A program made the position numbers and the translations under genes. The notes below the pieces were generated by a model, which was not told the origin of the DNA, did not search any database, and saw nothing but the letters and a program-made list of their open reading frames with translations. Of a stretch of 64,000 bases of DNA, positions 54,615 through 64,000 are shown one piece after another. Location of the stretch: NCBI RefSeq assembly GCF_014203605.1, contig NZ_JACHJJ010000028.1:1-64000 (forward strand). The letters are read 5' to 3'. This stretch comes from Thiemannella venezuelensis. Lineage in GTDB: Bacteria > Actinomycetota > Actinomycetes > Streptosporangiales > Streptosporangiaceae. How positions within the stretch are numbered: the stretch's first letter is position 1; each line of letters opens with the position of its first letter.

Positions 54615-54908
54615 TTATGTCTACATAAGGCACCCTGTGTTATAGGTCACACCCCCGAAGGAGTCCCGGAGGACCATCCCCAGTGGTCCTCAAACGGCCC
54701 TAACTGACTATGTCGCCCGGGCGTGACCCGTCGCACACTTGACCTTGTCCACTGTGCGCGCCCCACCCCGTTCGAGGCGCGCACGGCCATATGTCCATCC
54801 AGATGCTCGTCCCCGTCACACGTGGGAACGGGGTCCCATCGGTGACGGTGTCCCCCTCATCCGATGCCGGTCCCGGCGAGCCGACACGAGAGATCCGGAG
54901 GCACGCCG
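54615..54908 (+). promoter_or_regulatory. Regulated promoter and structured 5' leader of DUF5999 gene
   Basis: A 14-bp palindrome (TTATGT-CT-ACATAA, 54615-54628) sits at the -35 position of a promoter whose -10 is TATAGG (54641-54646). A transcript starting near 54653 would have a leader of about 255 bases. It holds three good hairpins: GAGGACCA (54669-54676) with TGGTCCTC (54684-54691); GTGCGCGCC (54754-54762) with GGCGCGCAC (54776-54784); and CCGTCAC (54813-54819) with GTGACGG (54842-54848), enclosing TGGGA/TCCCA. Such a leader is disproportionate for a 63-codon gene. No known riboswitch is recognised. Confidence 0.5.
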
Positions 54909-55100
54909 ATGTGCCCGCACGAGCCGTCCTGTCCGTCCGCCGAGGCGAAGGACCGCGAAGCCGCCCGAACCATGGCCGCCCATCCCGAGCAGGGCTGGAG
55001 CCTGCTCTGCAACGGCGTGGTGCTGTTCGAGGACACCGGTGAGCTCCTGCCCGACGGCGGCGTCATCGAGCCGCACCGGCCCCTGGTCGGCGCCTCCTGA
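54909..55100 (+). CDS. DUF5999 family small protein
   Basis: A 63-residue protein of the small actinobacterial DUF5999 family. It begins MCPHEPSCPSAEAKDREAAR and ends with GWSLLCNGVVLFEDTGELLP. Three cysteines are present, two of them in a C-P-H-x3-C pattern that could bind zinc. The function is unknown; the family is widespread in Streptomyces-like organisms. ATG at 54909 follows GGAGG and is preferred to an upstream in-frame ATG (54864). It has the longest and most structured leader in the window. Confidence 0.8.
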   Translation: MCPHEPSCPSAEAKDREAARTMAAHPEQGWSLLCNGVVLFEDTGELLPDGGVIEPHRPLVGAS

Positions 55101-55204
55101 GAGGCCCCCGCCGGAAGGCCGGAGCCGTCGGCCGCCGCCGCGCGGCCCCGCCCGGCGGCGCACCGGACGCCCGCCCGCGCCCCTGAGTCCCTCGGGCCGC
55201 GGGC

Positions 55205-55810
55205 TCATCCGGCGTCCGGCCGCATCCTCTCCCCCAGCCACCCCGCCACGACCTCGCCCACCCGGACGGGATCCTTCTTCAGGTCGTGGCCCTCTCCCGC
55301 CAGCACCACCAGGCGCGCGGCGTCAGCCGCCTCGGGCACCCCGAACGGGTCGCGGTCCCCGTTGACCACCAGCACGTCCACCCCCGCCCCGCGCAGTTCC
55401 TGCGCCCGGGACCGCTCCGGCCTCCCCGGCGGGTGCAGCGGGAAGGCCAGCGCGACGACCGCCTCCGCCCCCGCCGCCAGAGCCGTACGGCAGGCGACCC
55501 TGGCTCCGTTGCTCCGCCCGCCCTGCGCGAGCGGCAGCCCGGGGTGACCACGGCGGATCTCCTCCACCACCGCCACCCACGCCTCGTCCTGCTTGACCGC
55601 CGAGCCCGGCGCCCGCGCGCCCCGCAGCCGGAACGGCTGCGTCACCCCGGCGACCGCGCCCCCGGCCTCCAGCACGGCCTCCCGTACGGCGAGCAGGTCC
55701 GGCGCGTCCAGCCCTCCGGCCGAACCGTGCGTGAGGACCAGCAGGAACCGGGGGTCCCGCGGCCTGTCGATCTCCACCCGCGCCGGCCCGTGCGGCGTCA
55801 TGAACTCCAT
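55205..55810 (-). CDS. Alpha/beta hydrolase (KANL3/Tex30-like)
   Basis: A 201-residue dienelactone-hydrolase-like protein. The N-terminal segment has LTHGSAGGLDAPDLLAV; the nucleophile elbow is QGGRSNGARVA (G-x-S-x-G); acid residue in VVNGDRDPFGV; histidine in AGEGHDLKK. This matches the KANL3/Tex30 family of small hydrolases whose substrate is unknown. ATG at 55810 is preferred over an upstream GTG. The promoter region is shared with the divergent HTH gene at 55915. Confidence 0.8.
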   Translation of the reverse strand: MEFMTPHGPARVEIDRPRDPRFLLVLTHGSAGGLDAPDLLAVREAVLEAGGAVAGVTQPFRLRGARAPGSAVKQDEAWVAVVEEIRRGHPGLPLAQGGRSNGARVACRTALAAGAEAVVALAFPLHPPGRPERSRAQELRGAGVDVLVVNGDRDPFGVPEAADAARLVVLAGEGHDLKKDPVRVGEVVAGWLGERMRPDAG

Positions 55811-55855
55811 GGGGTGACCGTACCGGGCCGGACTCCCGCACCCGGTCCGCATGCA

Positions 55856-55901
55856 CTACTTGACGGTCAACGACAAGTACTTGATACTTAACGTCAAGTA
55901 G
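55856..55901. promoter_or_regulatory. Concentric palindromic operator
   Basis: A 46-bp element with two symmetric layers sharing one centre (55878/55879). The outer arms are CTACTTGACG (55856-55865) and CGTCAAGTAG (55892-55901) and the inner palindrome is CAAGTACTTG (55874-55883). A third site, TTGACGGTCAA (55860-55870), overlaps the left arm. It lies 14 bases before the HTH gene start and 46 bases from the divergent hydrolase start, so binding would affect both promoters. Confidence 0.75.
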
Positions 55902-55914
55902 AGGGAGGGCGGGC

Positions 55915-56430
55915 ATGGAACCGAGGTCCGGCGAACACCGTGCTCTGGCAGGCGACCTGCGAAGGCTCGTCGGCGGCAGGCTGCTCGACCCGCTGGACAT
56001 CCTGCTCGGCGACGACGAGCCGTCCGGCGCGGGCGGGAGCGAGCGGCTGCGCGAGCGGCTGGAGGCCAGGAGCCGCGAGTGGGCCGACACGCTGCTCGGG
56101 GAGAACGACCAGGCGGCCGCCTACCTGGCGATCCGCCTGGTGAGCGCCCTGTATCCGGGCGACGCGCCGTTCGACCCGCCCGCAGCCTGGTGGGACACTC
56201 CGCTGGGCCGGGCCGTCGCCAGGCGCGCCGGCCATCCGGCCGCCTCCGCGGTGCCGGTCTCGGCCGCCGCGGCGATGCTCGGCATCACCCGCCAGGGCGT
56301 CCACGACCTCCTGCGGCGCGGCAAGCTCGAACGCGCCCCGGACGGCGGGGTCACCACGGCGTCGATCCAGGCCCGCCTCTCCGCACGCTCCGCGGCCGAC
56401 CCGCGGCCGATACAGGGAGGTTACGCATGA
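55915..56430 (+). CDS. Helix-turn-helix DNA-binding protein
   Basis: A 171-residue protein with a helical N-terminal two thirds (DLRRLVGGRLLDPLDILLGD, LRERLEARSREWADTLLGEN) and a C-terminal excisionase/MerR-like helix-turn-helix (PVSAAAAMLGITRQGVHDLL, then RRGKLERAPDGGVTTASI). I do not know the family. ATG at 55915 follows GAGGGAGGG. The stop overlaps the aldo/keto reductase ATG. It probably binds the concentric operator and regulates its own operon and the divergent hydrolase. Confidence 0.75.
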   Translation: MEPRSGEHRALAGDLRRLVGGRLLDPLDILLGDDEPSGAGGSERLRERLEARSREWADTLLGENDQAAAYLAIRLVSALYPGDAPFDPPAAWWDTPLGRAVARRAGHPAASAVPVSAAAAMLGITRQGVHDLLRRGKLERAPDGGVTTASIQARLSARSAADPRPIQGGYA

Positions 56431-57374
56431 CCGTTTCCGTCAACGGGGACCCCGCCGGGGCCGACACCCCCGCCAAGGCTCTGCGCCTGGCGGGTGACCT
56501 GACCGTCGGACGGCTCGGCTACGGGGCGATGCAACTGCCCGGCCCCGGCGTGTGGGGGCCGCCCCAGGACCACGGGACGGCGCTCGCCGTACTGCGCCGG
56601 GCCGTGGAGCTGGGTGTCACCCACATCGACACCAGCGGCTTCTACGGCCCGCACGTGGCCAACGACCTGATCAGGCAGGCGCTGCACCCCTACCCGGACG
56701 ACCTGGTCATCGCCACCAAGGTCGGCGTGGTCCGCGACGGGTGGAAGGGCTTCGACGCCGCAGCCGAGCCGGCGCAGCTGCGCGAGCAGGTCGAGGAGAA
56801 CCTCCACCGGCTCGGCAGGGACCGGCTCGACCTGGTCTACCTGCGGGTGGGCGGCGACGGGCTGCTGTCCCCCGGGGACACGCCCTTCGCCGAGTCCTTC
56901 GGCGCCCTCGCCGACCTGCGCCGGCGCGGACTGATCCGCCACCTCGGCCTCAGCGGCGTGACCGCCGACCGGCTCGCCGAGGCACGCCGGATCGCCCCCG
57001 TGGCGGCGGTGCAGAACCGCTTCCACCTCTTCGACCGCTCCAGCGCCGGCGTCCTGTCCGCGTGCGAGGACGCCGGCATCGCGTTCACCGCCTACTTCCC
57101 CCTCGCCGCCGGGATGCTCCGCCCCGGCCTCGACCTCTCGCAGGCCCCGCCCGGCATGGCGCCGAGCGCCGAGCAGCTCGCGGTCCTCGACGAGACCGCC
57201 GGCCGGTACGGCGCGACCCGGGCCCAGGTGGCGCTCGCCTGGCTGCTCGGCCGCTCACCGGTCACCCTGGCCATCCCGGGCACCTCCTCCCTCGCCCACC
57301 TGGAGGAGAACCTCGCGGCGGCCCGCCTGGACCTGGCTCCCGGCGACCTCGCCGCCCTGGACCAGCTCGCCTGA
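56427..57374 (+). CDS. Aldo/keto reductase
   Basis: A 315-residue (beta/alpha)8 NADPH-dependent oxidoreductase. GRLGYGAMQLPGPGVWGPP opens the barrel. The catalytic Asp-Tyr pair is in THIDTSGFYGPHVANDLI, and the lysine in VIATKVGV; the usual histidine block YxHxxD is replaced by LVYLRVGGD, so the tetrad is incomplete. This suggests an altered substrate or activity, as in many AKR family 'YdbC-like' proteins. GGAGG precedes ATG 56427, which overlaps the upstream stop. Confidence 0.88.
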   Translation: MTVSVNGDPAGADTPAKALRLAGDLTVGRLGYGAMQLPGPGVWGPPQDHGTALAVLRRAVELGVTHIDTSGFYGPHVANDLIRQALHPYPDDLVIATKVGVVRDGWKGFDAAAEPAQLREQVEENLHRLGRDRLDLVYLRVGGDGLLSPGDTPFAESFGALADLRRRGLIRHLGLSGVTADRLAEARRIAPVAAVQNRFHLFDRSSAGVLSACEDAGIAFTAYFPLAAGMLRPGLDLSQAPPGMAPSAEQLAVLDETAGRYGATRAQVALAWLLGRSPVTLAIPGTSSLAHLEENLAAARLDLAPGDLAALDQLA

Positions 57375-57443
57375 CCGGGCGCGCGCCGGGCCCGTACCCC
57401 CTCGCATCTCGTCCTGATGACCGATGCCTGAGAGGGTGGGCGG

Positions 57444-57842
57444 GTGCAGACTGGGGGTGTGCAGGACTACAACGACATCCGCCAGGACATGCGCGCCACC
57501 ATCGACGCCCGTCGCGACCTCGGCCCCGAGTACGAGACCGCACTCGTGGAGTCGTTCGTCGAGCGCCTCGACGCGACCATCGCCTCCCGGGTGCGGGCCG
57601 AGATCCACGCCGCCGGCCCCGCCCCGTACCCGGCCCAGCCCTACCCCGGCCAGCCGTACAAGAAGCCGAAGAGGAGCGGCAACCCCTCGATCCCGATCGC
57701 CCTGGGCTCGCTGGGCATCGGCATCCCGCTCACCGGCATCGCGGCCGCCGAGGCCGGCCTGGCGGGACTGCTGCTGGCCTGGGGCGGCATCGTGACCATC
57801 AACATCGCCCACGCCATCGGCAACTGGCGCCACCGCGACTGA
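57444..57842 (+). CDS. Small membrane protein, hypothetical
   Basis: A 132-residue protein: helical charged N-terminal half (DYNDIRQDMRATIDARRDLG, then VESFVERLDATIASRVRAEI), a Pro/Tyr-rich linker (PYPAQPYPGQPYKKPKR) and two hydrophobic segments (IPIALGSLGIGIPLTGIAAA, LAGLLLAWGGIVTINIAHAI). It is not a recognised enzyme family but resembles small actinobacterial membrane proteins. GTG at 57444 follows GAGAGGG; GTG at 57459 is an alternative. Confidence 0.7.
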   Translation: MQTGGVQDYNDIRQDMRATIDARRDLGPEYETALVESFVERLDATIASRVRAEIHAAGPAPYPAQPYPGQPYKKPKRSGNPSIPIALGSLGIGIPLTGIAAAEAGLAGLLLAWGGIVTINIAHAIGNWRHRD

Positions 57843-58026
57843 GCGCCCCGGGAGAACGACCACCGCTGCGCCGTGATCCTCCCGTCCCCCGATCCCCCGT
57901 CCTCTCAGCTCCTCCCCCGGCTCCGGCGACCGGCACCGAATACGGCAGGTGCGCGGCCATCCGTCCGGGGTCGTGCTCCGAAACCTCTTCAGGAGAGACC
58001 GGGCCGACCGGGACTGGGAGGGGTGC

Positions 58027-58620
58027 ATGGGGCCGGAGCGCGAGATACACCGGTGGGGCGTCCACCGGGGGGAGCCGCCGGGGCTGGAGGAGTTGCTGGG
58101 GGCGGTCGCCCGGGGAGACCGGTCGGCGTTCGAGAGGGTCTACGAGCTGATCGCGCCGCGGGTGTTCGGCCTGGTCCTGCGGGTGGTCCGCGACCGGGCG
58201 CAGAGCGAGGAGGTCGCCCAGGACGTGCTGGTGGAGGTCTGGCGCAGCGCGGCCCGCTACGACCCGGGCCGCGGCTCGGGGTCGGCCTGGGTGATGACGA
58301 TCGCGCACCGCCGGGCGGTCGACCGGGTGCGTTCGGCCCAGACCGGCGGCGACCGGGAAGCGCGCGCGGCACGCCTGCAGGTGCACCGCCCCTTCGACGA
58401 GGTGGCCGAGTCGGTGGAGGGCCGGCTGGAGCGCGAACGCGTGCGCCGCTGCCTGGACGGGCTGACACCGCTGCAGCGCGAATCGGTGACTTTCGCCTAT
58501 TACGGCGGATACTCCTATCGTGAGGTCGCCGAGCTGGTGCAGGCGCCGCTCGCGACGGTGAAGACCCGGATGCGCGATGGGCTGATCCGGCTGCGCGACT
58601 GCCTGGGGGTGCAACGATGA
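58027..58620 (+). CDS. ECF sigma factor (SigK-like)
   Basis: A 197-residue ECF sigma factor: region 2 FERVYELIAPRVFGLVLRVV with SEEVAQDVLVEVWRSAARYD, and region 4 LDGLTPLQRESVTFAYYGGY with YREVAELVQAPLATVKTRMR. ATG at 58027 follows GGGAGGGG and is preferred over the upstream in-frame ATG at 57949. The stop overlaps the anti-sigma ATG, the typical sigK-rskA layout. SigK-type factors respond to oxidative or envelope stress in mycobacteria; here the stimulus is unknown. Confidence 0.93.
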   Translation: MGPEREIHRWGVHRGEPPGLEELLGAVARGDRSAFERVYELIAPRVFGLVLRVVRDRAQSEEVAQDVLVEVWRSAARYDPGRGSGSAWVMTIAHRRAVDRVRSAQTGGDREARAARLQVHRPFDEVAESVEGRLERERVRRCLDGLTPLQRESVTFAYYGGYSYREVAELVQAPLATVKTRMRDGLIRLRDCLGVQR

Positions 58621-59390
58621 GGGCCGCGCCGGGCGGAGGCGACCCGCACACGCTGGCGGGCGCCTACGCGCTGGACGCCATCGGCGACGAGCTGGAGCGG
58701 CGGCGGTTCGAGGAGCATCTGACCCGGTGCGCCGAGTGCGCGCAGGAGATCGCCACCCTGGCGGAGACCGCCGCCCGGCTGGGCGGGGCCGCCGCCGCCG
58801 AACCGCCGCCGGAGCTGCGGATGCGCGTCATGGCCGAGATCGAACAGGTCAGGCAGGCCCCTCCGGTCGTCGCCGCGTCACCCGGTGGCCGGACCCGCAG
58901 GAGCCGGGCGGGAGAAGGGCCGGGGTGGCGGCTGCGGCTCGCGTCCGCGGCGGCGGCCGTGAGCGTGGCGGCCGCCGCCGTCTTCGGCGTCGTCGCGCTG
59001 GACGCCCGGCACCGCCTGGAGCAGGAGCGGCAGGCCGCCCGCGAGGCGGCCGCGGTGCTCGCCGCGCCGGACGCCCGCACGGCCACTTCCGAGGCCGGGC
59101 CGGCCGGCCGGGGCACCGTGGTCGTCTCGCGCGCCCGGGGCAGGCTGGTGTTCCTGGCCGCGGACCTGGCGCCGCTGCCCGGGGACCGGGCCTACCAGGT
59201 CTGGCAGCTGTCGGCCGCCCGGATCGGGTCGGCGGGGCTGCTGAGCACCGACGCGACCGGGGACGCGCTGCCGCTGACCGCCGCGACGGGCGAGGGCGTG
59301 ACCCGGCTCGCCGTGACGGTCGAGCCCGCCGGAGGCTCCGCCCAGCCGACCGGCCGGCCGCTGCTGGTGGTGGACCTGCCTCCCGCCTGA
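58617..59390 (+). CDS. RskA-type anti-sigma factor
   Basis: A 257-residue membrane anti-sigma factor. Residues 30-45 hold the zinc-binding H34-x3-C38-x2-C41 motif (EEHLTRCAECAQEI), which binds the sigma factor. A single membrane helix lies at about 106-128 (LASAAAAVSVAAAAVFGVVA) and the outer RskA-like domain ends with VVDLPPA. It would hold the neighbouring sigma factor inactive until released by proteolysis. ATGA overlap fixes the start and implies equal stoichiometry. Confidence 0.93.
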   Translation: MRAAPGGGDPHTLAGAYALDAIGDELERRRFEEHLTRCAECAQEIATLAETAARLGGAAAAEPPPELRMRVMAEIEQVRQAPPVVAASPGGRTRRSRAGEGPGWRLRLASAAAAVSVAAAAVFGVVALDARHRLEQERQAAREAAAVLAAPDARTATSEAGPAGRGTVVVSRARGRLVFLAADLAPLPGDRAYQVWQLSAARIGSAGLLSTDATGDALPLTAATGEGVTRLAVTVEPAGGSAQPTGRPLLVVDLPPA

Positions 59391-59526
59391 CGAGGGCGCT
59401 CATGGGCGGGACCGCTCCCGGTCGCGGGCGCGGCGGGCTCCGTCCCGCGGCGGGCGCGACGGCGCGGAGCCCGCCGCGGGGCCCGCACCGGCCGAGCGGC
59501 TTCCCGGCGGCCCCGGGCGCGCGCGG

Positions 59527-60327
59527 TCAGGCGTCGCGGCCGAGGCGCAGGCGGACCTCCTCGGCGAGGCGCTCGTCGGCGTGGTCGAGACCGTAGCGCC
59601 ACACCCGCTCGGCGTCCTCGTCGTGCCCGCGCAGCGGGAGGGTGCGGGCCAGCAGCTCGATGGCGAGCGCGCCGGTCTCGGCGTCCTCCGGGTCCTCCGG
59701 GTCCTCGCACTCCTCCACCGCCGCGGCGAACTCCGCGCAGGCCAGCTCCAGATGGGCGATGCCGAGCAGCACCCGCAGCCGCGGCCCGTCCGCCGCGCCG
59801 GGGATCTCCAGTGCCTCCAGGAGCACGTCCGCGGCCTGCCCGGCCTCGCCCTCCCCGATCAGGAACTCCGCCAGCCGCTGGGCCGCCCGGGAGGCGATCT
59901 CCGGGTCGCCGGTGGCCAGGGCGGCCCTCAGCGCCTCCTCGGCCTCCCGCTCCCCGGTGGCCAGCCTGGCGAGCGCCATGTGCGCCAGCGGCGCGTAGGC
60001 CGGGTTCTCCAGGCCGAGCGCGGCCTGCCAGGCGGCCCTGGCCTGGTCGGGCAGGTCCTCCCGCTCGAAGCTCCGGGCCAGCAGGCAGGCCGCCTGGGCG
60101 GCGAACTCCGGGTGCCCGGTGGCCAGTGCGGTGCGCGCGGCCGCGCGGGCCCCCGGCACGTCTCCCCGCTCCTCCAGCACCACGGCCAGCCCCACCGCGG
60201 CCTGGGCCCGGTCGGGCCCCTCGGGATCGGCGGCCAGCTCGGCGAAGATCGTCGCGGCGCCGTCCAGATCGCCGTCCTCGGCGAGCCGGCGCGCGGTGTC
60301 CAGCGGGTGCGTGTCCACCTCAGGCAT
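59527..60327 (-). CDS. Tetratricopeptide repeat protein
   Basis: A 266-residue all-helical protein of degenerate tetratricopeptide repeats (AEDGDLDGAATIFAELAADP, EERGDVPGARAAARTALATG, FEREDLPDQARAAWQAALGL). Highly acidic and Ala/Glu-rich. Function unknown; likely a protein-protein interaction scaffold. It runs leftward, convergent with the anti-sigma gene. The ATG start lies about 15 bases downstream of GGGGAGGA. Confidence 0.85.
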   Translation of the reverse strand: MPEVDTHPLDTARRLAEDGDLDGAATIFAELAADPEGPDRAQAAVGLAVVLEERGDVPGARAAARTALATGHPEFAAQAACLLARSFEREDLPDQARAAWQAALGLENPAYAPLAHMALARLATGEREAEEALRAALATGDPEIASRAAQRLAEFLIGEGEAGQAADVLLEALEIPGAADGPRLRVLLGIAHLELACAEFAAAVEECEDPEDPEDAETGALAIELLARTLPLRGHDEDAERVWRYGLDHADERLAEEVRLRLGRDA

Positions 60328-60583
60328 GCAGGGTCCTCCCCGGTCGACCTGCTCCCCGCCCTACCGGGGCGAGGATTCCCGTGCCGCTCGTGCGGCGGCT
60401 CGCGGCACACCGCGAACCGCGGAACGGGGTGCTTGACGTCTCACCGACCCGGGCACCCCCAAGTCTTCACGCCCCGAGACGACCGGCCCGGCCGCCTGCC
60501 CGATTCGGACGTGAACACACTAGCGTCCGGTCCGTGATCTAGGAAGGCGAACGGGGAAACTCCAGGAGCCTGCCGCGGACCTC
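60328..60583. other. Intergenic region upstream of TPR gene
   Basis: About 255 bases between the TPR gene start and the terminator of gcvP. It contains the TPR gene's ribosome site and presumably its promoter. I see no RNA gene or further ORF that I can support. Confidence 0.3.
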
Positions 60584-60634
60584 GGCGAGGAGACGTCCCG
60601 CACCCGGGAAAAGGGGCGCGGGCCGTCTCCTCGC
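60584..60634 (-). terminator. Terminator after gcvP
   Basis: GCGAGGAGACG (60585-60595) pairs with CGTCTCCTCGC (60624-60634); an inner CCCGC/GCGGG adds pairs. The right arm is repeated about 14 bases further on (60638-60648), so two alternative stems can form. It lies 20 bases downstream of the gcvP stop. Confidence 0.6.
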
Positions 60635-60654
60635 GGTCGTCTCCTCGCGGGCCG

Positions 60655-63510
<2,856 letters not shown>

Positions 63511-63564
63511 GGAAAGCCTCCCGAGGCGGTGGAGACCGGCGCTGAGCGCGGGCGTGTTGCCGGA

Positions 63565-63759
63565 TCTCCCCCTCTGTCATCTCGACCTGAGAGCTTCACC
63601 TGCCCCGCGCGGGGAGGTTTTCACCGTCGGTGAGTCGCGCCTGGCGGGCGCGCCTGCTTTCCAGAGTCGCCTCGTCCGTGCGGTACAGGGTGCCTGAGAG
63701 ATTCCGGGGAGGTTGCTCCTTCGGCGCCCCGGTCGGGCCGGGGTCTCTCCCGCACAGGG
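63565..63759 (-). promoter_or_regulatory. Tandem glycine riboswitch controlling gcvP
   Basis: Two aptamers in series on the lower strand. Aptamer 1 has GCGGGAGAG, GCCGAAGGAGCAA and AATCTCTCAGGCA (about 63759-63687). Aptamer 2 has GACTCTGGAAAGCAGG, ACCGACGGTGAAA and AGCTCTCAGG (about 63668-63588). These are the conserved glycine-aptamer elements. The gcvP start is 55 bases downstream. A putative -10, TAAAGT (63775-63780 as ACTTTA on the top strand), lies just upstream and overlaps the stop codon of the next gene. Confidence 0.95.
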
Positions 63760-63777
63760 TCGTCAGCGAGGTCAACT

Positions 63778-63993
63778 TTACCCCGTGCGGCGTGCCCTGC
63801 GGCGGCGGGCCAGCTCATCGGTGTGGTGCTCGGCTAAAGGGCCCTCGCCGGCCTCGGCGCGCTCGCCGGGCAGCTGCGCCAGGGATCCCTCCACCTCCTG
63901 CCACACTCTGCCCAGGGCGATGCCGAACACGCCCTGGCCGCCCTGGAGGAGGTCGATCACCTCGTCGGGCGAGGTGCACTCGTAGACGCTCAC
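63778..63993 (-). CDS. Hypothetical protein, start near window edge
   Basis: A 71-residue protein (VYECTSPDEVIDLLQGGQGV, then FGIALGRVWQEVEGSLAQLP, ending in a basic RRRRARR tail). Start GTG at 63993 is only a few bases from the window end, so the true N terminus may lie outside. I do not recognise it. Its stop codon overlaps the -10 of the glycine riboswitch transcript. Confidence 0.5.
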   Translation of the reverse strand: MSVYECTSPDEVIDLLQGGQGVFGIALGRVWQEVEGSLAQLPGERAEAGEGPLAEHHTDELARRRRARRTG

Positions 63994-64000
63994 CCCGTCG

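Overview
The window comes from a high-GC actinomycete, most likely Streptosporangiales (Streptosporangium/Nonomuraea-like). The grounds are GC- and GTG/TTG-rich gene starts, an abundance of TetR, GntR, LysR, WYL and PaaX regulators, ECF and group-2 sigma factors, DUF3040 and DUF5999 proteins, several probable leaderless genes, and a classical menaquinone (men) gene set. It is ordinary chromosome. I see no tRNA, rRNA, CRISPR array, insertion sequence, phage or plasmid module.

Layout. 0-7.4 kb: a DUF4132 protein; a TetR-cupin pair behind a 32-bp palindrome; a LysR gene divergent from a PEP-mutase-family gene; and a complete ECF42-type sigma module (two DGPF/YCII proteins plus a long sigma factor with a C-terminal TPR-like extension) behind a promoter that fits the ECF42 signature. 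7.5-10.3 kb: trpB-trpA-gntR, read leftward from a promoter with two phased GTTNTANAAC sites. 10.56-10.76 kb: a probable unassigned structured RNA with its own promoter and terminator. 10.9-18.3 kb: acyltransferase, penicillin-binding protein, enoyl-CoA hydratase, MFS exporter with a divergent GlxA-type regulator, nucleotidyltransferase, PaaX regulator. 18.4-28.5 kb: a flavin monooxygenase coupled to a saccharopine-dehydrogenase-like protein and preceded by a truncated WYL regulator, DUF3040, a 39-residue Lys/Ala-rich small protein, a tricorn-type protease, a WYL regulator divergent from an alpha/beta hydrolase, and a secreted SGNH hydrolase.

28.7-50.2 kb: menaquinone genes in three places (isochorismate synthase at 28.7 kb; menC-menD and divergent menE at 46-50 kb). 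Between them lie a DedA-histidine kinase-response regulator operon ending in a beta-lactamase-fold gene remnant, an AlkZ-like winged-helix protein behind a coupled 14-codon leader ORF, a YigZ protein, a PIG-L deacetylase, a CUT2-type sugar ABC transporter, a beta-propeller phytase, a second two-component pair, an autoregulated GntR gene and a Cys-cluster/pentapeptide-repeat protein. 50.3-64 kb: a small secreted protein, a group-2 sigma-70 factor, a NERD protein, a TetR gene, a DUF5999 gene with a long structured leader, an HTH gene with a concentric palindromic operator coupled to an aldo/keto reductase, an ECF sigma/RskA-type anti-sigma pair, a TPR protein, and gcvP under a tandem glycine riboswitch.

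The most informative non-coding signals are: the ECF42-type promoter overlapped by a perfect 16-bp inverted repeat (5.4 kb); the unassigned RNA (10.6 kb); the concentric operator (55.86 kb); the structured DUF5999 leader (54.6-54.9 kb); and very long hairpins closing transcription units (22.3, 40.7, 50.7 and 52.25 kb).
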